A stretch of DNA of 64,000 nt from Subtercola endophyticus (GCF_021044565.1 NZ_CP087997.1:2728001-2792000); one strand, 5' to 3'; numbered from the stretch's first letter, positions 7,721-17,001 are shown. The notes: generated by a model not told the origin, from the sequence alone. Numbers and translations are program-made.

Positions 7721-9295
7721 ATGTCCGAAAGTGCCCTTGACTCCTGCGACCGTACCGTTGCGCCGTTTATGGAGTGTGTGGCGCGGGCGGTTGCGGCGAT
7801 CTGCGAGAGCGGGGCGTTCGAGGCTGCTGCGCCCTGCGGGCTTTCCGACGATGCATTGATGGCGGGTTTGGTTGCGGCCGAGCAGCTGGGTCGGTTGGGC
7901 GACTGGGCTCGTGTGCAGATGGCTGGCGAGGTGGGGCACCGTAGCCGACGGGAACTGGGGCCGGAGGGGCTTGCGGCTTCGAAGAACTTCAGCAATGCGG
8001 CCGAGCTGATCGCGTCGGCGGCGTCGGTGTTCGCCTCGACGGCACGGGCACGGGTGCGACTCGGAGAAGAGGTGCGACAGTCGGAGTTCTTCAGCTCGCC
8101 GCTGCCGGCTCGGTTTGCGGAGGTACGGGATGCACTTGCTTCTGGCGAGATCGGCATCGATACGGCTGATGCGATCATCAAGCCTCTGGCTCAGGCCGGC
8201 GTGCGGTACGGAGACGAGGAGTTGCATTCCGCAGAACGCCGACTCGTCGAACAGGCGACGCAGGGTGCTGGTGGGTGCTCGTTCACGCCCGACCAGATGC
8301 GCACGCTGGCCATTCGTGCTCGGGAGCACCTCGATGCCGATGGAGCCGAGCCGCGGTACCGCGAACTCGAGAATGAACGCGGGCTGAAACTCGTGAAGAT
8401 GAGGTCGGGTAGCACCCGAATCATCGGGGTTCTGACGCCGATGCAGGCGGGGGTGTGGCAGGCGGTCTGTCTCAGCATTCAAAGCCCGAGGGTTCGCCGG
8501 GATCTGTTCGGGCGGAGTGTGGGCGATCCCGAAAATGGGGATGGCCATTGCGGCGGGGCAGAGGGCGATAGCGCTGAGGGTCATGGTGATAGGGGTGGGG
8601 AAGGTAGCGACGATCTCTTCGACGAGGGCGTCGATACGCGCACGCCGGGGCAGCGACTCGTCGACACTCTGACGGAGGTCATGCAGCGGGCATCCGGTTT
8701 GGAGGGAATGCCGCGCATCAATGGGGCGAAACCTGTGGTCAGCCTTCGGGCGAATCTCGACGATGTCGTGTCGGGGCGGGGAATCGGATGGATCGACGGC
8801 ATCGAAGAACCGGTGCCGGCCTCGGTCGTGCAGCAGCTCGTGTGCCACAGCGACATCGTGACCACGGTTTTCGGCGAGAACGGGCAGATTCTTCATCTCG
8901 GTAAGACTCAGCGGTTGTTCACTGCGGCTCAGAACCGGGCACTCGCCGCTCGTGACGGAGGCTGCGTCTGGAAAGGCTGCCAGCGGCCGCCGGAGTTCTG
9001 CGAAAGCCATCACGTGGTCGAGTGGAAAGACGAAGCCCACGCGCCAGGAGTGACGGATGTATGCAACGGGGCGCTCCTGTGCGCTTTTCACCATCGACAT
9101 CTGCACACAACCGACTGGAAGCTCGTGATGATCGACGGGGTTCCGCACGTCATTCCGCCGAAGTGGGTCGACCCCGATCAGTTACCGCAACGATGTCGAC
9201 AGACGTCAGATCGACTTGTGAAACGCACTCCACTGGTGTTCGAGCCGCGAAGTCGCGCACGACAAACCCGCCCGCGATTCACTGACGCCGAGTAG
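7721..9295 (+). CDS. DUF222 / 13E12-repeat family protein with C-terminal HNH nuclease domain
   Basis: Members of this actinobacterial multicopy family join an N-terminal helical DUF222 region to an HNH endonuclease fold; their biological role is not settled. Here DUF222 covers about residues 35-250. The HNH core near residues 410-470 shows a Cys pair (CVWKGCQRPP), the His-His motif ESHHVVEWKD and a closing FHHRHLHTTDW. Between them a Gly/Glu/Asp-rich stretch (about residues 270-305) is low-complexity. The start at 7721 is supported by a -10 hexamer six bases upstream. The gene is flanked by unrelated genes and 31-bp direct repeats follow it. Confidence 0.88.
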   Translation: MSESALDSCDRTVAPFMECVARAVAAICESGAFEAAAPCGLSDDALMAGLVAAEQLGRLGDWARVQMAGEVGHRSRRELGPEGLAASKNFSNAAELIASAASVFASTARARVRLGEEVRQSEFFSSPLPARFAEVRDALASGEIGIDTADAIIKPLAQAGVRYGDEELHSAERRLVEQATQGAGGCSFTPDQMRTLAIRAREHLDADGAEPRYRELENERGLKLVKMRSGSTRIIGVLTPMQAGVWQAVCLSIQSPRVRRDLFGRSVGDPENGDGHCGGAEGDSAEGHGDRGGEGSDDLFDEGVDTRTPGQRLVDTLTEVMQRASGLEGMPRINGAKPVVSLRANLDDVVSGRGIGWIDGIEEPVPASVVQQLVCHSDIVTTVFGENGQILHLGKTQRLFTAAQNRALAARDGGCVWKGCQRPPEFCESHHVVEWKDEAHAPGVTDVCNGALLCAFHHRHLHTTDWKLVMIDGVPHVIPPKWVDPDQLPQRCRQTSDRLVKRTPLVFEPRSRARQTRPRFTDAE

Positions 9296-9307
9296 AACGG
9301 CCGTCGC

Positions 9308-9399
9308 GCCCGTTGCGGTCAGCAGTTCGAGCGCGGATGCCCGTTGCGGCTAGGCGTTCGAGCGCGGATGCCCGTTGCGGTCGGCCGATCGAGCGCGGC
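9308..9399. repeat. Three tandem copies of a 31-bp unit
   Basis: Units begin at 9308, 9339 and 9370. Each has GCCCGTTGCGG, then about 7 variable bases, then TCGAGCGCGG. They sit between the stops of two convergent genes. A shorter TAGGCGAGTCG repeat follows at about 9450-9478. Confidence 0.8.
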
Positions 9400-9474
9400 G
9401 CCGCGCATCCGGCGAGTGATTTGCCAGACACGCCTTAGGTGAGTACAGGTAGGCGAGTCGACTAGGCGAGTCGG

Positions 9475-10833
9475 CTAGGCGGGAACGAAGGCGAACACGC
9501 CGGTGGGGTCGAAGACGGCGCGGATGTTCGCGAGGCGAGCCGCGGTCGCTGGCGACCAGCAGGTGGCGAAGAGGGCGGGGTCGAGGTAGGCGGTGGTGGC
9601 GAAGTTGATGTTCGAGACCGGGCTCAGGTAGGGCGCCACGGCGTCGAGCAGACGGGCGCCGTCGGCCCGAACGGCGGGTTCGATGCCGGGTGGCACGAGA
9701 ACGCCGACGCCCGCGAAGGTGAATGATGCGTCGCGGCCGCCCGCTGCCGAGCCTTCGGCCACATCCACTGCCGCGGCGGATCCGATGTGACGCAGCTCGA
9801 CACTGACGAGCGCGCATTCTTTGCCGGCGCCGGCGAGGTCGAGAAGCGCGGTGACGAGGTTCTCGTCGATGCGGTCGAGCAGACCGCCGAAGAGCGCCGC
9901 CGCTACGGGGTCGGTGGGGTCGTTGTGGATGCTCGGCACCTCGATGGGCCGCATCGGCCGAATCGAGTCGACCACCGCGGGTGCGAGGGCGCGAAGCGGC
10001 GCGGCCGACTCGGCACCGCGCTCCGGGTCGCCCGGAAAGGCGAAGCGCAGCATCGCGACGGTCTTGCCGCTCAAGAAGGGCGGCAGCTCGGGCAACGGGG
10101 GCATGCGCACGAAAGCGATGCTGGTCGTGACGTTTATGGGCGCCGTCTGGGTGTAGTCGGCCCAGCCGCGCAGTACGGCCTCGATGTTCTCTTCAGCGAA
10201 GACGATGTTGCCGGCGAAAAGCGCGGGCAATTCGACGAGGCGAATGGATGCCCCGGTCACAACCCCGAGGCCGCCTTTGCCGCCACGCAGCGCCCAGAAG
10301 AGTTCGGGGTTCTCCGTGGCGTTCGCTTCGACGATATCTCCCGCGGCGGTGACCACGGTGAACCCGGTCACGTAGTCGGAGCTCATTCCGTGGCTGCGGG
10401 CCAGCGGGCCGAGCCCCCCGCCGAGCAGGTAGCCGACGGCACCGACCGTGGCTGCTGCGCCGGTGATGGCGGCGAGATCGTGCTCGGCCGCTGCTGCAAC
10501 GATCGCGCTCCAGCGCACACCGGCACCGAAGGTGGCCGTGTGCGCTGCGGGATCGACGGCGACCTGATCAAGACGGCGGGTCGTGATGACGAGTCCGGTG
10601 GTGATGGCGGCTTCGTCGCCGTGGCCGGTGGCCAGAACGCGCACGGGCAGATCGTTGGCGGCGGCGAAACGCACGGCCTCGGCGACATCTGCGGCAGAGA
10701 CGGCACCGACGACGACCTCGGGCGTGTGCACCCATCTGAGGTTGTTGCTGACGAGTTCTTCGGCGAAGCCGTCGTCGTCTGGGGTGAGCACGGGCCCCGA
10801 AACGAGTGTTTTGAGTTCGGTGAAGTCGGTCAT
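9475..10833 (-). CDS. FAD-binding oxidoreductase, VAO/PCMH family
   Basis: It is a flavoprotein oxidase or dehydrogenase of the berberine-bridge-like group; the substrate is unknown. The PCMH-type FAD domain spans about residues 35-205, with VLATGHG where the histidine is the usual site of covalent FAD attachment. YLLGGGLGPLARSHGMSSD and a Gly-rich RGGKGGLGVVTGA follow. The C-terminal BBE-like segment ends in FDPTGVFAF. Length (452 aa) is typical. It carries no signal peptide, so it is probably cytosolic. It is monocistronic in the minus direction with the next minus-strand gene 140 bp upstream. Confidence 0.85.
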   Translation of the reverse strand: MTDFTELKTLVSGPVLTPDDDGFAEELVSNNLRWVHTPEVVVGAVSAADVAEAVRFAAANDLPVRVLATGHGDEAAITTGLVITTRRLDQVAVDPAAHTATFGAGVRWSAIVAAAAEHDLAAITGAAATVGAVGYLLGGGLGPLARSHGMSSDYVTGFTVVTAAGDIVEANATENPELFWALRGGKGGLGVVTGASIRLVELPALFAGNIVFAEENIEAVLRGWADYTQTAPINVTTSIAFVRMPPLPELPPFLSGKTVAMLRFAFPGDPERGAESAAPLRALAPAVVDSIRPMRPIEVPSIHNDPTDPVAAALFGGLLDRIDENLVTALLDLAGAGKECALVSVELRHIGSAAAVDVAEGSAAGGRDASFTFAGVGVLVPPGIEPAVRADGARLLDAVAPYLSPVSNINFATTAYLDPALFATCWSPATAARLANIRAVFDPTGVFAFVPA

Positions 10834-10974
10834 GGTGGCTCTCCCCTGAGTGCGCCGTCGCTGATGCCTGTGAGGCTAACACGGGCCTCGGACAGGGCGG
10901 AAGAGTACGAAAGCCCGACAATGAGGATTCGTCGGTCGCGGCACGTGGCGCTCTCCCTCCGCGCAGATGCGGCT

Positions 10975-11628
10975 CTAGGTCAGGTAACCGTCTTCGGCGG
11001 CGCGGCGAATGAGGGTTTCACGATCATCCACGGGGCGACCTTCTCGGGAGTACTTCGCGCGAAACCGGTCGAGCGCGCGGTTCACGGTTGCGGGCTTGGT
11101 GCCGAGCATGAGCGCGACCTCGACCGGAGAATTGCCGTCGGCATAACGATTGAGAATGTCGAGTTCGTCGGGGGTGAAACGGTCGTCGTCATCGGCGATC
11201 GAAAGCCCCGGATGCTCGTAGTTCGGGTCGACGGCGGCGCGGGCCGCATCGAGCACTTCGGAGGCGGGGCGTGCCTTCGGAATGAAGGCTGCCGCGCCCG
11301 CAGCCATGATGCGGTCGACGGTGGCGGGATCATCCAGTGCGCTGACCACGATGACCGCCGCGCCTGCCGCGCGGCAGAGGCCGAGCCGCGCCTCGATGGA
11401 GATGGGCTCGGCGAGCTGGTAGTCCATGATGATGACGTCGGGCGGAAAGGCCGGGTCGTGGATGAGTTTCGGCCACGACCCCGCGGCGATCACGAGGTCG
11501 AAGTCGGGGGCATTGCGCAGTACCCAGGTCGCCAGGCCGTCGAGCACGAGCTGGTGATCGTCGATCAACGCGAGAGTAACCCGCTTGCGAACGGGCGGGG
11601 CGTTGTGCGGCGCTGAGTCTGCGGGCAT
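10975..11628 (-). CDS. LuxR/NarL-type response regulator
   Basis: A receiver domain occupies about residues 14-135. It has the acidic pair LIDDHQ, the phospho-acceptor Asp in IIMDYQ, a Ser in VVSA and the conserved Lys in FIPKAR. A C-terminal LuxR-like helix-turn-helix follows (FTPDELDILNRYADG, then VALMLGTKPATVNRALDRF). The ATG at 11628 is preferred; a longer reading frame upstream would add a Pro-rich leader with no conserved content. It has no kinase neighbour and is an orphan by position; the HisKA_3 kinase at 6115-7332 is a candidate partner. Confidence 0.85.
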   Translation of the reverse strand: MPADSAPHNAPPVRKRVTLALIDDHQLVLDGLATWVLRNAPDFDLVIAAGSWPKLIHDPAFPPDVIIMDYQLAEPISIEARLGLCRAAGAAVIVVSALDDPATVDRIMAAGAAAFIPKARPASEVLDAARAAVDPNYEHPGLSIADDDDRFTPDELDILNRYADGNSPVEVALMLGTKPATVNRALDRFRAKYSREGRPVDDRETLIRRAAEDGYLT

Positions 11629-11783
11629 GATGAGGCAAGTATAGCGAGCACGCCCCCAGACGGGGGACACGGGTGCGGGCGGGGCCTGGGCAGAGTTCGG
11701 CACGCGGATGCCCGGCCGCCGTGCTCGGATGGCCGGGCATTCGGCGGCGCAGGGCCGCGGCGTGCCGCTACTGTTGGGGACAA

Positions 11784-12419
11784 ATGACTACTCTTCGGGC
11801 TTCAGAGACCTCGTTCATCGTGGCCGTGCAGGGCACGCGTGTTGCTCGTACGCTGGTGCCCGCCGGCAAGGCGCTCAGCTTCTTCGGCGAGCACGCTGCG
11901 GGATGGATTCTGCTGGGGCTGCTCGGTGCGGGCATCGACTGGTCGCACGCGGGGGCCTGGCTGCTCAGCGTGCTCGCGGTGATCGTTGCGCACGGGCTCT
12001 CGGTAGTGATCAAGCGCGTGGTGCGGCGTCCGCGGCCGGGAGCGACGGTCGGAGCCGACGGAAAGTTCGACGCGGGCAAGGGCGGCTACCCGGTGACCGC
12101 CGGGGGGCGAGTGGATGCACGTGGCAGTGCCGAGACGGGTGAGCAACGGGCATCCGGAGCCGTCGCGAGCGCCGTGAAAGTGTATGCGTCGGCGCCGAGC
12201 AAGCTGAGTTTTCCGAGTTCGCACGCGTCGTCGACCATGGCGGCGTGCATCGTGTACACAGCGTTCTTTCCGTGGTTGTGGCCGGTCGCGGTGGTGGTGG
12301 CGCTGGCAATGGGTTTCAGCCGGGTGATTCTGGGCATGCACTTCGTGACCGATGTGCTGGCGGGATACGCGATCGGGTTGATCGTGGGCGTGCCCACCAT
12401 TCTGCTGCTGCACGGGTAG
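11784..12419 (+). CDS. PAP2-type phosphatase, likely decaprenylphosphoryl-5-phosphoribose phosphatase
   Basis: This membrane phosphatase has the three PAP2 motifs: KRVVRRPRP, PSSHASS and SRVILGMHFVTDVLAG. The mycobacterial Rv3807c group removes the 5-phosphate from decaprenylphosphoryl-phosphoribose. That role is inferred here because the UbiA-type synthase lies next to it and DprE1/DprE2 follow. A 40-residue Gly/Ala-rich insert lies between motifs 1 and 2 (nucleotides about 12050-12185), an unusual place for length variation. The ATG at 11784 has GGGGAC just upstream. The gene converges on the UbiA gene. Confidence 0.8.
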   Translation: MTTLRASETSFIVAVQGTRVARTLVPAGKALSFFGEHAAGWILLGLLGAGIDWSHAGAWLLSVLAVIVAHGLSVVIKRVVRRPRPGATVGADGKFDAGKGGYPVTAGGRVDARGSAETGEQRASGAVASAVKVYASAPSKLSFPSSHASSTMAACIVYTAFFPWLWPVAVVVALAMGFSRVILGMHFVTDVLAGYAIGLIVGVPTILLLHG

Positions 12420-12451
12420 GTCTGCGCGGCCGAGCGCACCGCACCAGCGAG

Positions 12452-13351
12452 CTAGAGGGTGGGGATCTCCCAGCCGTATTGGCGGGCGAGAACGCTGAGT
12501 AAGAAGAGGGCGGCCCAGATGGCGCCGCAGACGAGCAGGCGCACGTCTTTCAACACGATCTCTTCGGGAGCGGCGGCTTCACCGCGCTCGATGTCGAAGG
12601 CGTAGAGCAAGAGGGCAGCGCCGAAGGGGAAGACCGACGCGATGGAGCCGATGGAGGTTCCGCCGTTGAGGTCGAACGCCCAGAGGCCGTAGCTGAGCAT
12701 GGTGAGGGTGGCCGCGACGGTCCAGACGAAGCGCAGGTACCCGAGCGAGTAGAGGTTGAGCGTCTTGCGGGTGTGCGACTCCTCTTTACCCACGCTCTCG
12801 ACCTTCTCTGAGTAACGCTTGCCCGCCACCATGAAGAGCGAGCCCGACGAGACGACCAGCAGGAACCACTGCGTGACGGGCACTCCCACGATGGCGGCAC
12901 CGGCGAGAGCCCGCAGCACAAAACCGCTGGCCACGATGAGAATGTCGATGACGGGCTGGTGTTTCAGCCAGATGCAGTACGAGAGCTGAATGATGACGTA
13001 CGCGATGAGCACGCCGCCGAACAGCCAGTAGCCGAGCAGGGCCGACACGATGGCCGGCGCGAGCAGCAACACGATGGCGGTGGGCCAGGCGATTCGCACG
13101 GGAAACTCCCCCGACGGAATCGGCCGGAACCGTTTCTTCGGGTGCAGCTTGTCGCTCTCGATGTCGAGCAGGTCGTTCACGATGTAGCCACCAGAAGACG
13201 TGAGCGAGAAAGCGACGATTCCGAGCACGACTTCGAGCAGCACGTCGGGATGCAGCAGCACCCCCGCCGAGAGCGGCGCGAGAGCCAGAAGAACGTTCTT
13301 CGCCCACTGTTTCGGGCGCAAAGCCCGGATGAACGGCGGTGCCTTCGGCAT
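12452..13351 (-). CDS. UbiA-family decaprenyl-phosphate phosphoribosyltransferase
   Basis: It would transfer phosphoribose from PRPP to decaprenyl phosphate, the first committed step to DPA (Rv3806c type). Eight or nine membrane segments are visible. The first Asp-rich motif is NDLLDIESDKLHPKK and the second lies in the AGKRYSEK region; LRPKQWAKN at the N-terminus is characteristic of this subgroup. The start has GGGGAGA 7-8 nt upstream of the ATG at 13351. The neighbourhood (PAP2 phosphatase, GtrA, DprE1, DprE2) strongly supports the pathway. Product specificity cannot be proven from sequence alone. Confidence 0.88.
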   Translation of the reverse strand: MPKAPPFIRALRPKQWAKNVLLALAPLSAGVLLHPDVLLEVVLGIVAFSLTSSGGYIVNDLLDIESDKLHPKKRFRPIPSGEFPVRIAWPTAIVLLLAPAIVSALLGYWLFGGVLIAYVIIQLSYCIWLKHQPVIDILIVASGFVLRALAGAAIVGVPVTQWFLLVVSSGSLFMVAGKRYSEKVESVGKEESHTRKTLNLYSLGYLRFVWTVAATLTMLSYGLWAFDLNGGTSIGSIASVFPFGAALLLYAFDIERGEAAAPEEIVLKDVRLLVCGAIWAALFLLSVLARQYGWEIPTL

Positions 13352-13601
13352 GAAGCGGTCTCCCCACAATGGTGTCGGCCGGGGCCGATGGTCGTTCCCC
13401 TGAACTCGAACCAGGTCGGCCCCGCGACCGGATCGCACAGGGCGAGGGCCGGTTCGTGACAAACTGGTGATTCACTGCAATCGTAGTTGGGCGCGCTCGG
13501 CTTCGAGGTGTCGGCACCCCCGAACGGGTGTGAAGTTTGTGTAAATCAGATGCTGTGCACAACTGCCAGTGCGGGGTTGGCGAAAGTCGAAGGGCGGCCG
13601 A

Positions 13602-14048
13602 GTGAAGACCAGTGCGTTGTACGTGCTGTTCGCCGCCATCTCCACGGCCGCGAACCTCGGTTCGCAGGCCCTCGTCTCCATTCTCGGTACGGGCGTGTTC
13701 GGGGCGGGCGCGGGAGTGATGACAAACGCGGTGCTGGTCGCTTCGGTGCTGATCGGCACCGGCGTCGGAGTCGTGGCGAAATACATTCTCGACAAGCGCT
13801 TCATCTTTCGGTACGAAGTGAAGAGCATGAAGCACCAGGCCCGAACGCTCGGGCTGTACACGATCATGAGCGGCATCACCACGCTCATCTTCTGGGGCTT
13901 CGAGTTCGGTGCCTACTTCGCCTTCGGCACCGCGGCCGCGAAGTACACGGGTGCGGTCATCGGATTGGCGATCGGGTACGTCATCAAGTACTTTCTCGAC
14001 AAGAACATCACGTTTCGAGAAGACAAGAGCGGGGTCAACACACTGTGA
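13602..14048 (+). CDS. GtrA-family membrane protein, possible DPA flippase
   Basis: Four membrane segments with the GtrA signatures KYILDKRFIF and KYFLDKNITF, each at the cytoplasmic end of a helix pair. In mycobacteria a GtrA protein (Rv3789) is encoded directly before dprE1-dprE2 and has been proposed to move DPA across the membrane or to act as a scaffold. The same order is seen here. The GTG at 13602 has AAGGGCGG upstream and gives a standard length of about 148 aa. An upstream in-frame ATG at 13569 is less likely. Confidence 0.85.
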   Translation: MKTSALYVLFAAISTAANLGSQALVSILGTGVFGAGAGVMTNAVLVASVLIGTGVGVVAKYILDKRFIFRYEVKSMKHQARTLGLYTIMSGITTLIFWGFEFGAYFAFGTAAAKYTGAVIGLAIGYVIKYFLDKNITFREDKSGVNTL

Positions 14049-14084
14049 GGTCTGATGTGAGGGTTGTGCTGTGAGGTCTGAAGC

Positions 14085-15413
14085 GTGAGCCGCCAGCGGG
14101 TGTCGTCCTGGGGGCGGTTGAGTGATGACGAGCACGAGATCGTGCCCATTACGTCGGCGAGTGCTGCGCCAGAGATCCTGGCGGCGACGGCACCGGGCGT
14201 GGCGCGCGGCATGGAACGCAGCTACGGCGATGTCGCGCTCAACCGCGGTGGCACACTGTGGGATGCCCGGGGGCTCAACCGCTTTCTCGGTTTTGATGCT
14301 GAAACGGGCATCCTGACCTGCGAACCCGGCGTGCTGCTGCGCGACATTCAAGCCACATTCAGCAGGCAAGGGTGGATGCTCGCGGTGACGCCGGGCACCT
14401 CGGTGGTCACCGTGGCTGGCGCCGTCGCGAACGATGTGCACGGTAAGAACCACTCCACGCGCGGTACGTTCGCCGACCACGTGGTTTCGCTGACGCTGGT
14501 GCGCACCGACGGAACCGTGATCGTGTGCGGTCCGTCGGAGAACCGCGACTGGTTCGAGGCGACCTGCGGGGGGCTCGGGCTCACCGGGCTGATCGTTTCG
14601 GTGACGCTGCGGCTCAAGCGCGTTCCCGGGCCGTGGTTGCTGGCCGAGAACATCGCGTACCAGTCGCTGCCGGAGTTCTTCTCTCTGTCTGACGAGTCGG
14701 AGGCGGAGTTCGAGCACGTGGTGTCGTGGATCGATATCACCACCGATGGGGGGCGGCGGGGCATTTTGTCGCGGGCGAATTCGACGCCGTCGCCGCATCG
14801 TTCTCTGCCTCGAGGAGCTGCAGGGGTAGGGGCGACTCGCGGGGGGCCGACGGTGCCGTTCGTGCCGCCGTTCTCACTCGTGAACAAGGTGACCTTGCCT
14901 GCTCTCAATCGTGCGTATTACCGTCTGCAGCACCGTTCGCTCGGGTCTGCGGTGGTGCACTACAAGCCTTTCTTCTATCCGCTCGATGCGATTCAGGAGT
15001 GGAACCGGGCGTACGGGCCGAATGGGTTCTTTCAGCACCAGTGCGTGCTGCCGCGATCCGTTGGCCTCGAGGCCGTGTCAGAGATACTCGGGCTGGTCGC
15101 CGCGTCGGGGCAGGGGTCGTTTCTCGGGGTCTTGAAGACGCTGGGGTCGCGGACGCCCATCGGAATGCTGAGTTACCCCCAGGAGGGCGTGAACCTCACC
15201 ATCGATTTCCCGAACTTGGGGGCGTCGACGCTTGCGCTGCTGTCGCGGCTCGACGATGTTGTTGCGCAGGCGGGTGGGCGGCTCTACCTGGCGAAAGACG
15301 CGCGGATGCCCGTCTCGCTGTTTCAGGCGGGGTACCCCCGCTACGCGGAGTTTCTGAAGTACAAAGACCCGGGCATGAGCTCGGAAATGTCCAGGCGATT
15401 GTTAGGGAGCTAG
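14085..15413 (+). CDS. dprE1: Decaprenylphosphoryl-beta-D-ribose 2-oxidase (DprE1-like)
   Basis: This FAD enzyme oxidises C2 of decaprenylphosphoryl-ribose in the epimerisation that makes DPA. The N-terminal FAD-binding motif is ERSYGDVALN, followed by VTPGTSVVTVAGAVANDVHG and KNHSTRGTFADHV, all characteristic of the family. The C-terminal domain ends with LYLAKDARM and FQAGYPRYAEF. A Pro/Ser/Gly-rich insert (nucleotides about 14770-14865) sits in the middle of the substrate domain. The GTG start at 14085 has GAGG upstream. It is followed by the DprE2-like gene after 6 bp, forming an operon with GtrA. Confidence 0.9.
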   Translation: MSRQRVSSWGRLSDDEHEIVPITSASAAPEILAATAPGVARGMERSYGDVALNRGGTLWDARGLNRFLGFDAETGILTCEPGVLLRDIQATFSRQGWMLAVTPGTSVVTVAGAVANDVHGKNHSTRGTFADHVVSLTLVRTDGTVIVCGPSENRDWFEATCGGLGLTGLIVSVTLRLKRVPGPWLLAENIAYQSLPEFFSLSDESEAEFEHVVSWIDITTDGGRRGILSRANSTPSPHRSLPRGAAGVGATRGGPTVPFVPPFSLVNKVTLPALNRAYYRLQHRSLGSAVVHYKPFFYPLDAIQEWNRAYGPNGFFQHQCVLPRSVGLEAVSEILGLVAASGQGSFLGVLKTLGSRTPIGMLSYPQEGVNLTIDFPNLGASTLALLSRLDDVVAQAGGRLYLAKDARMPVSLFQAGYPRYAEFLKYKDPGMSSEMSRRLLGS

Positions 15414-15419
15414 GCGCTT

Positions 15420-16238
15420 ATGTCTGCTGCAGTGAGTAAGGGTTCTTCTTCGGGTTCTGCCGGGGCGCGGGGCAACTCGGGAGCGTGGCCGACCGACGTG
15501 GTGGTGGTCGGTGCGACGTCGGCGATAGCAGAGCAGTGCACTCGGTTGTGGCTGGAGGGTGGGGCATCCACTGCCCTGTTGATCGGGCGTTCTGCTTCGA
15601 AGCTCGACGCTATTGCGACCGATCTCGGGGTGCGGTTTCCGGCCGCTACGGTGACGACGCTGGTCGCCGACCTGGTTTCGCCGTCGTCGATCTCGACGGT
15701 CGTGGCGGGGTTTGCGGGGCCGGGAACGCCGGGCGCCGCCGCGGGTGCCGGGCTGACCGTGCTGGTGGCGCACGGGTCGATGACCGAGCAGGAGGAGTCG
15801 CAGGCGTCGCTTGCCGCCGCCGCTTCGGTGCTCGAGGTGACGGGTGTTTCGCCCTCGCTGTGGATCGAGGCGTGCGCCGACACGATGAGCGCGGGTACGA
15901 TCGCCGTGCTGGGGTCGCCCGCTGGTGACCGGGGGCGACGCAAGAACTACATCTACGGGGCCGCGAAGGCGCTCATCGAGGCAATGACCGAGGGGCTGCA
16001 GCATCGGCTCGCCGGGTCGCCGCTGCGTGTCGTGCTGGTGAAGCCGGGGCCCACCGCGACCCCGATGACGGCGTCGATGCCGCAGAAGGGGCTCGCCGAC
16101 GTTTCGGCGGTGGCCGGCGAGATCGTGGCGGGCGTGAATGCGGGCCGTGCCGTGGTGTATGCGCCGCTGAAGTGGATGCTCATCATGGGTGTTGTGCGCA
16201 ACATCCCGTCGCCCGTGTTCAACAAGCTCAACTTCTAG
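15420..16238 (+). CDS. dprE2: Decaprenylphosphoryl-D-2-keto-erythropentose reductase (DprE2-like SDR)
   Basis: This short-chain dehydrogenase would reduce the DprE1 product to DPA with NAD(P)H. It has the cofactor motif VVVGATSAIAE (a TGxxxGxG variant typical of DprE2), the NAG-equivalent VAHGSM and the active-site YxxxK in YIYGAAKALIEA. KPGPTATPMT follows. A short Ser/Gly-rich N-terminal tail (about 20 residues) precedes the domain. AGGGAG stands upstream of the ATG. The 3' end overlaps the convergent TMEM175 gene by 4 bp. Confidence 0.88.
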   Translation: MSAAVSKGSSSGSAGARGNSGAWPTDVVVVGATSAIAEQCTRLWLEGGASTALLIGRSASKLDAIATDLGVRFPAATVTTLVADLVSPSSISTVVAGFAGPGTPGAAAGAGLTVLVAHGSMTEQEESQASLAAAASVLEVTGVSPSLWIEACADTMSAGTIAVLGSPAGDRGRRKNYIYGAAKALIEAMTEGLQHRLAGSPLRVVLVKPGPTATPMTASMPQKGLADVSAVAGEIVAGVNAGRAVVYAPLKWMLIMGVVRNIPSPVFNKLNF

Positions 16239-16888
16239 GGGCGGGGCGCGGGAGGGCCCGCTGAGTCGGGTACTTCTGGGGCGGCGGGAGCGGCGAGGTC
16301 GGAGAGCGCCGAGCGGCCGACGAGGTAGTAGATGGATAGGACCGTCAGGCCGACCATCATGACGATGGGGGCGAAGAGACCGACGACGGTCGCGATCGGG
16401 TAGAGCACGAGACCTGCGCCGAAGCGGATGAGCTGAGCTCGACGCTCGGCGCGACCGACGGGCCGGGCTATGAGGCCCGCGTCGATGATGTGGCGCAGAA
16501 TGAGCACGAAGCTGATCGCCATGCCCTCTGCTACGGCGCCATACACGACGACCGCGACTTGGGCGTTCGTACCACCCTCGACCACGAAGTCGGCCAGCTG
16601 CGAGGTGCTGAACGGAATAGTGCACACGAATAGCAGCAAGAGCAGGTTGAGCGCGAGGGTGACGCGGTCGACGCGAACGATCGCGTTGAAGAGCAGATGG
16701 TGGTTGACCCAGATGGTTCCGATGACGAAGAAGCTGAGAATGTAGGCCAGGAAGGCCGGCCATTCGTGGGCCAGCTGGTCGAGCAGTGGTTGGCCGGTTG
16801 ATGCGCTCGTGTGCAGGTCGAGCACGAGCAGGGTGATGGCGACGGCCATTACTCCGTCACTGAATGCCTCGACTCTGCCCCGGCCCAT
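16235..16888 (-). CDS. TMEM175-family (DUF1211) putative potassium channel
   Basis: Bacterial TMEM175 proteins are K+-selective channels with six helices per subunit. The defining motif RxxxFSD is present as RVEAFSDGVMAVAITLL at the first helix, and five further hydrophobic segments are visible. The C-terminus is a short Pro/Ala tail. Length (217 aa) is normal. It is convergent with the DprE2 gene and shares no evident operon. Confidence 0.88.
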   Translation of the reverse strand: MGRGRVEAFSDGVMAVAITLLVLDLHTSASTGQPLLDQLAHEWPAFLAYILSFFVIGTIWVNHHLLFNAIVRVDRVTLALNLLLLLFVCTIPFSTSQLADFVVEGGTNAQVAVVVYGAVAEGMAISFVLILRHIIDAGLIARPVGRAERRAQLIRFGAGLVLYPIATVVGLFAPIVMMVGLTVLSIYYLVGRSALSDLAAPAAPEVPDSAGPPAPRP

Positions 16889-16953
16889 GCAAACACCCTA
16901 GAGGTTCGGGGGGTGAGCATCCGCTGTTCTCGGTCTTGGGTCGATTTCTCGAT

Positions 16954-17001
16954 TTTGCGCAGAAGCACCTAACCGGGCCGATTTAGGTGCTTCTGCGCAA
17001 A
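16954..17001. repeat. Hairpin family A, copy 1 (19-bp perfect arms)
   Basis: TTTGCGCAGAAGCACCTAA and its exact reverse complement flank a 10-nt loop. It is one of four copies in the window (also 18130, 18223 and 61471). It precedes the DUF559 gene and is followed by a purine-rich tract at about 17022-17090. Confidence 0.92.

Noticed and set aside
7721..9295. DUF222-HNH gene as a group II intron or mobile HNH element
   Set aside because: It is a normal-length member of the chromosomal 13E12 family with its own promoter; there are no intron or inverted-terminal features.
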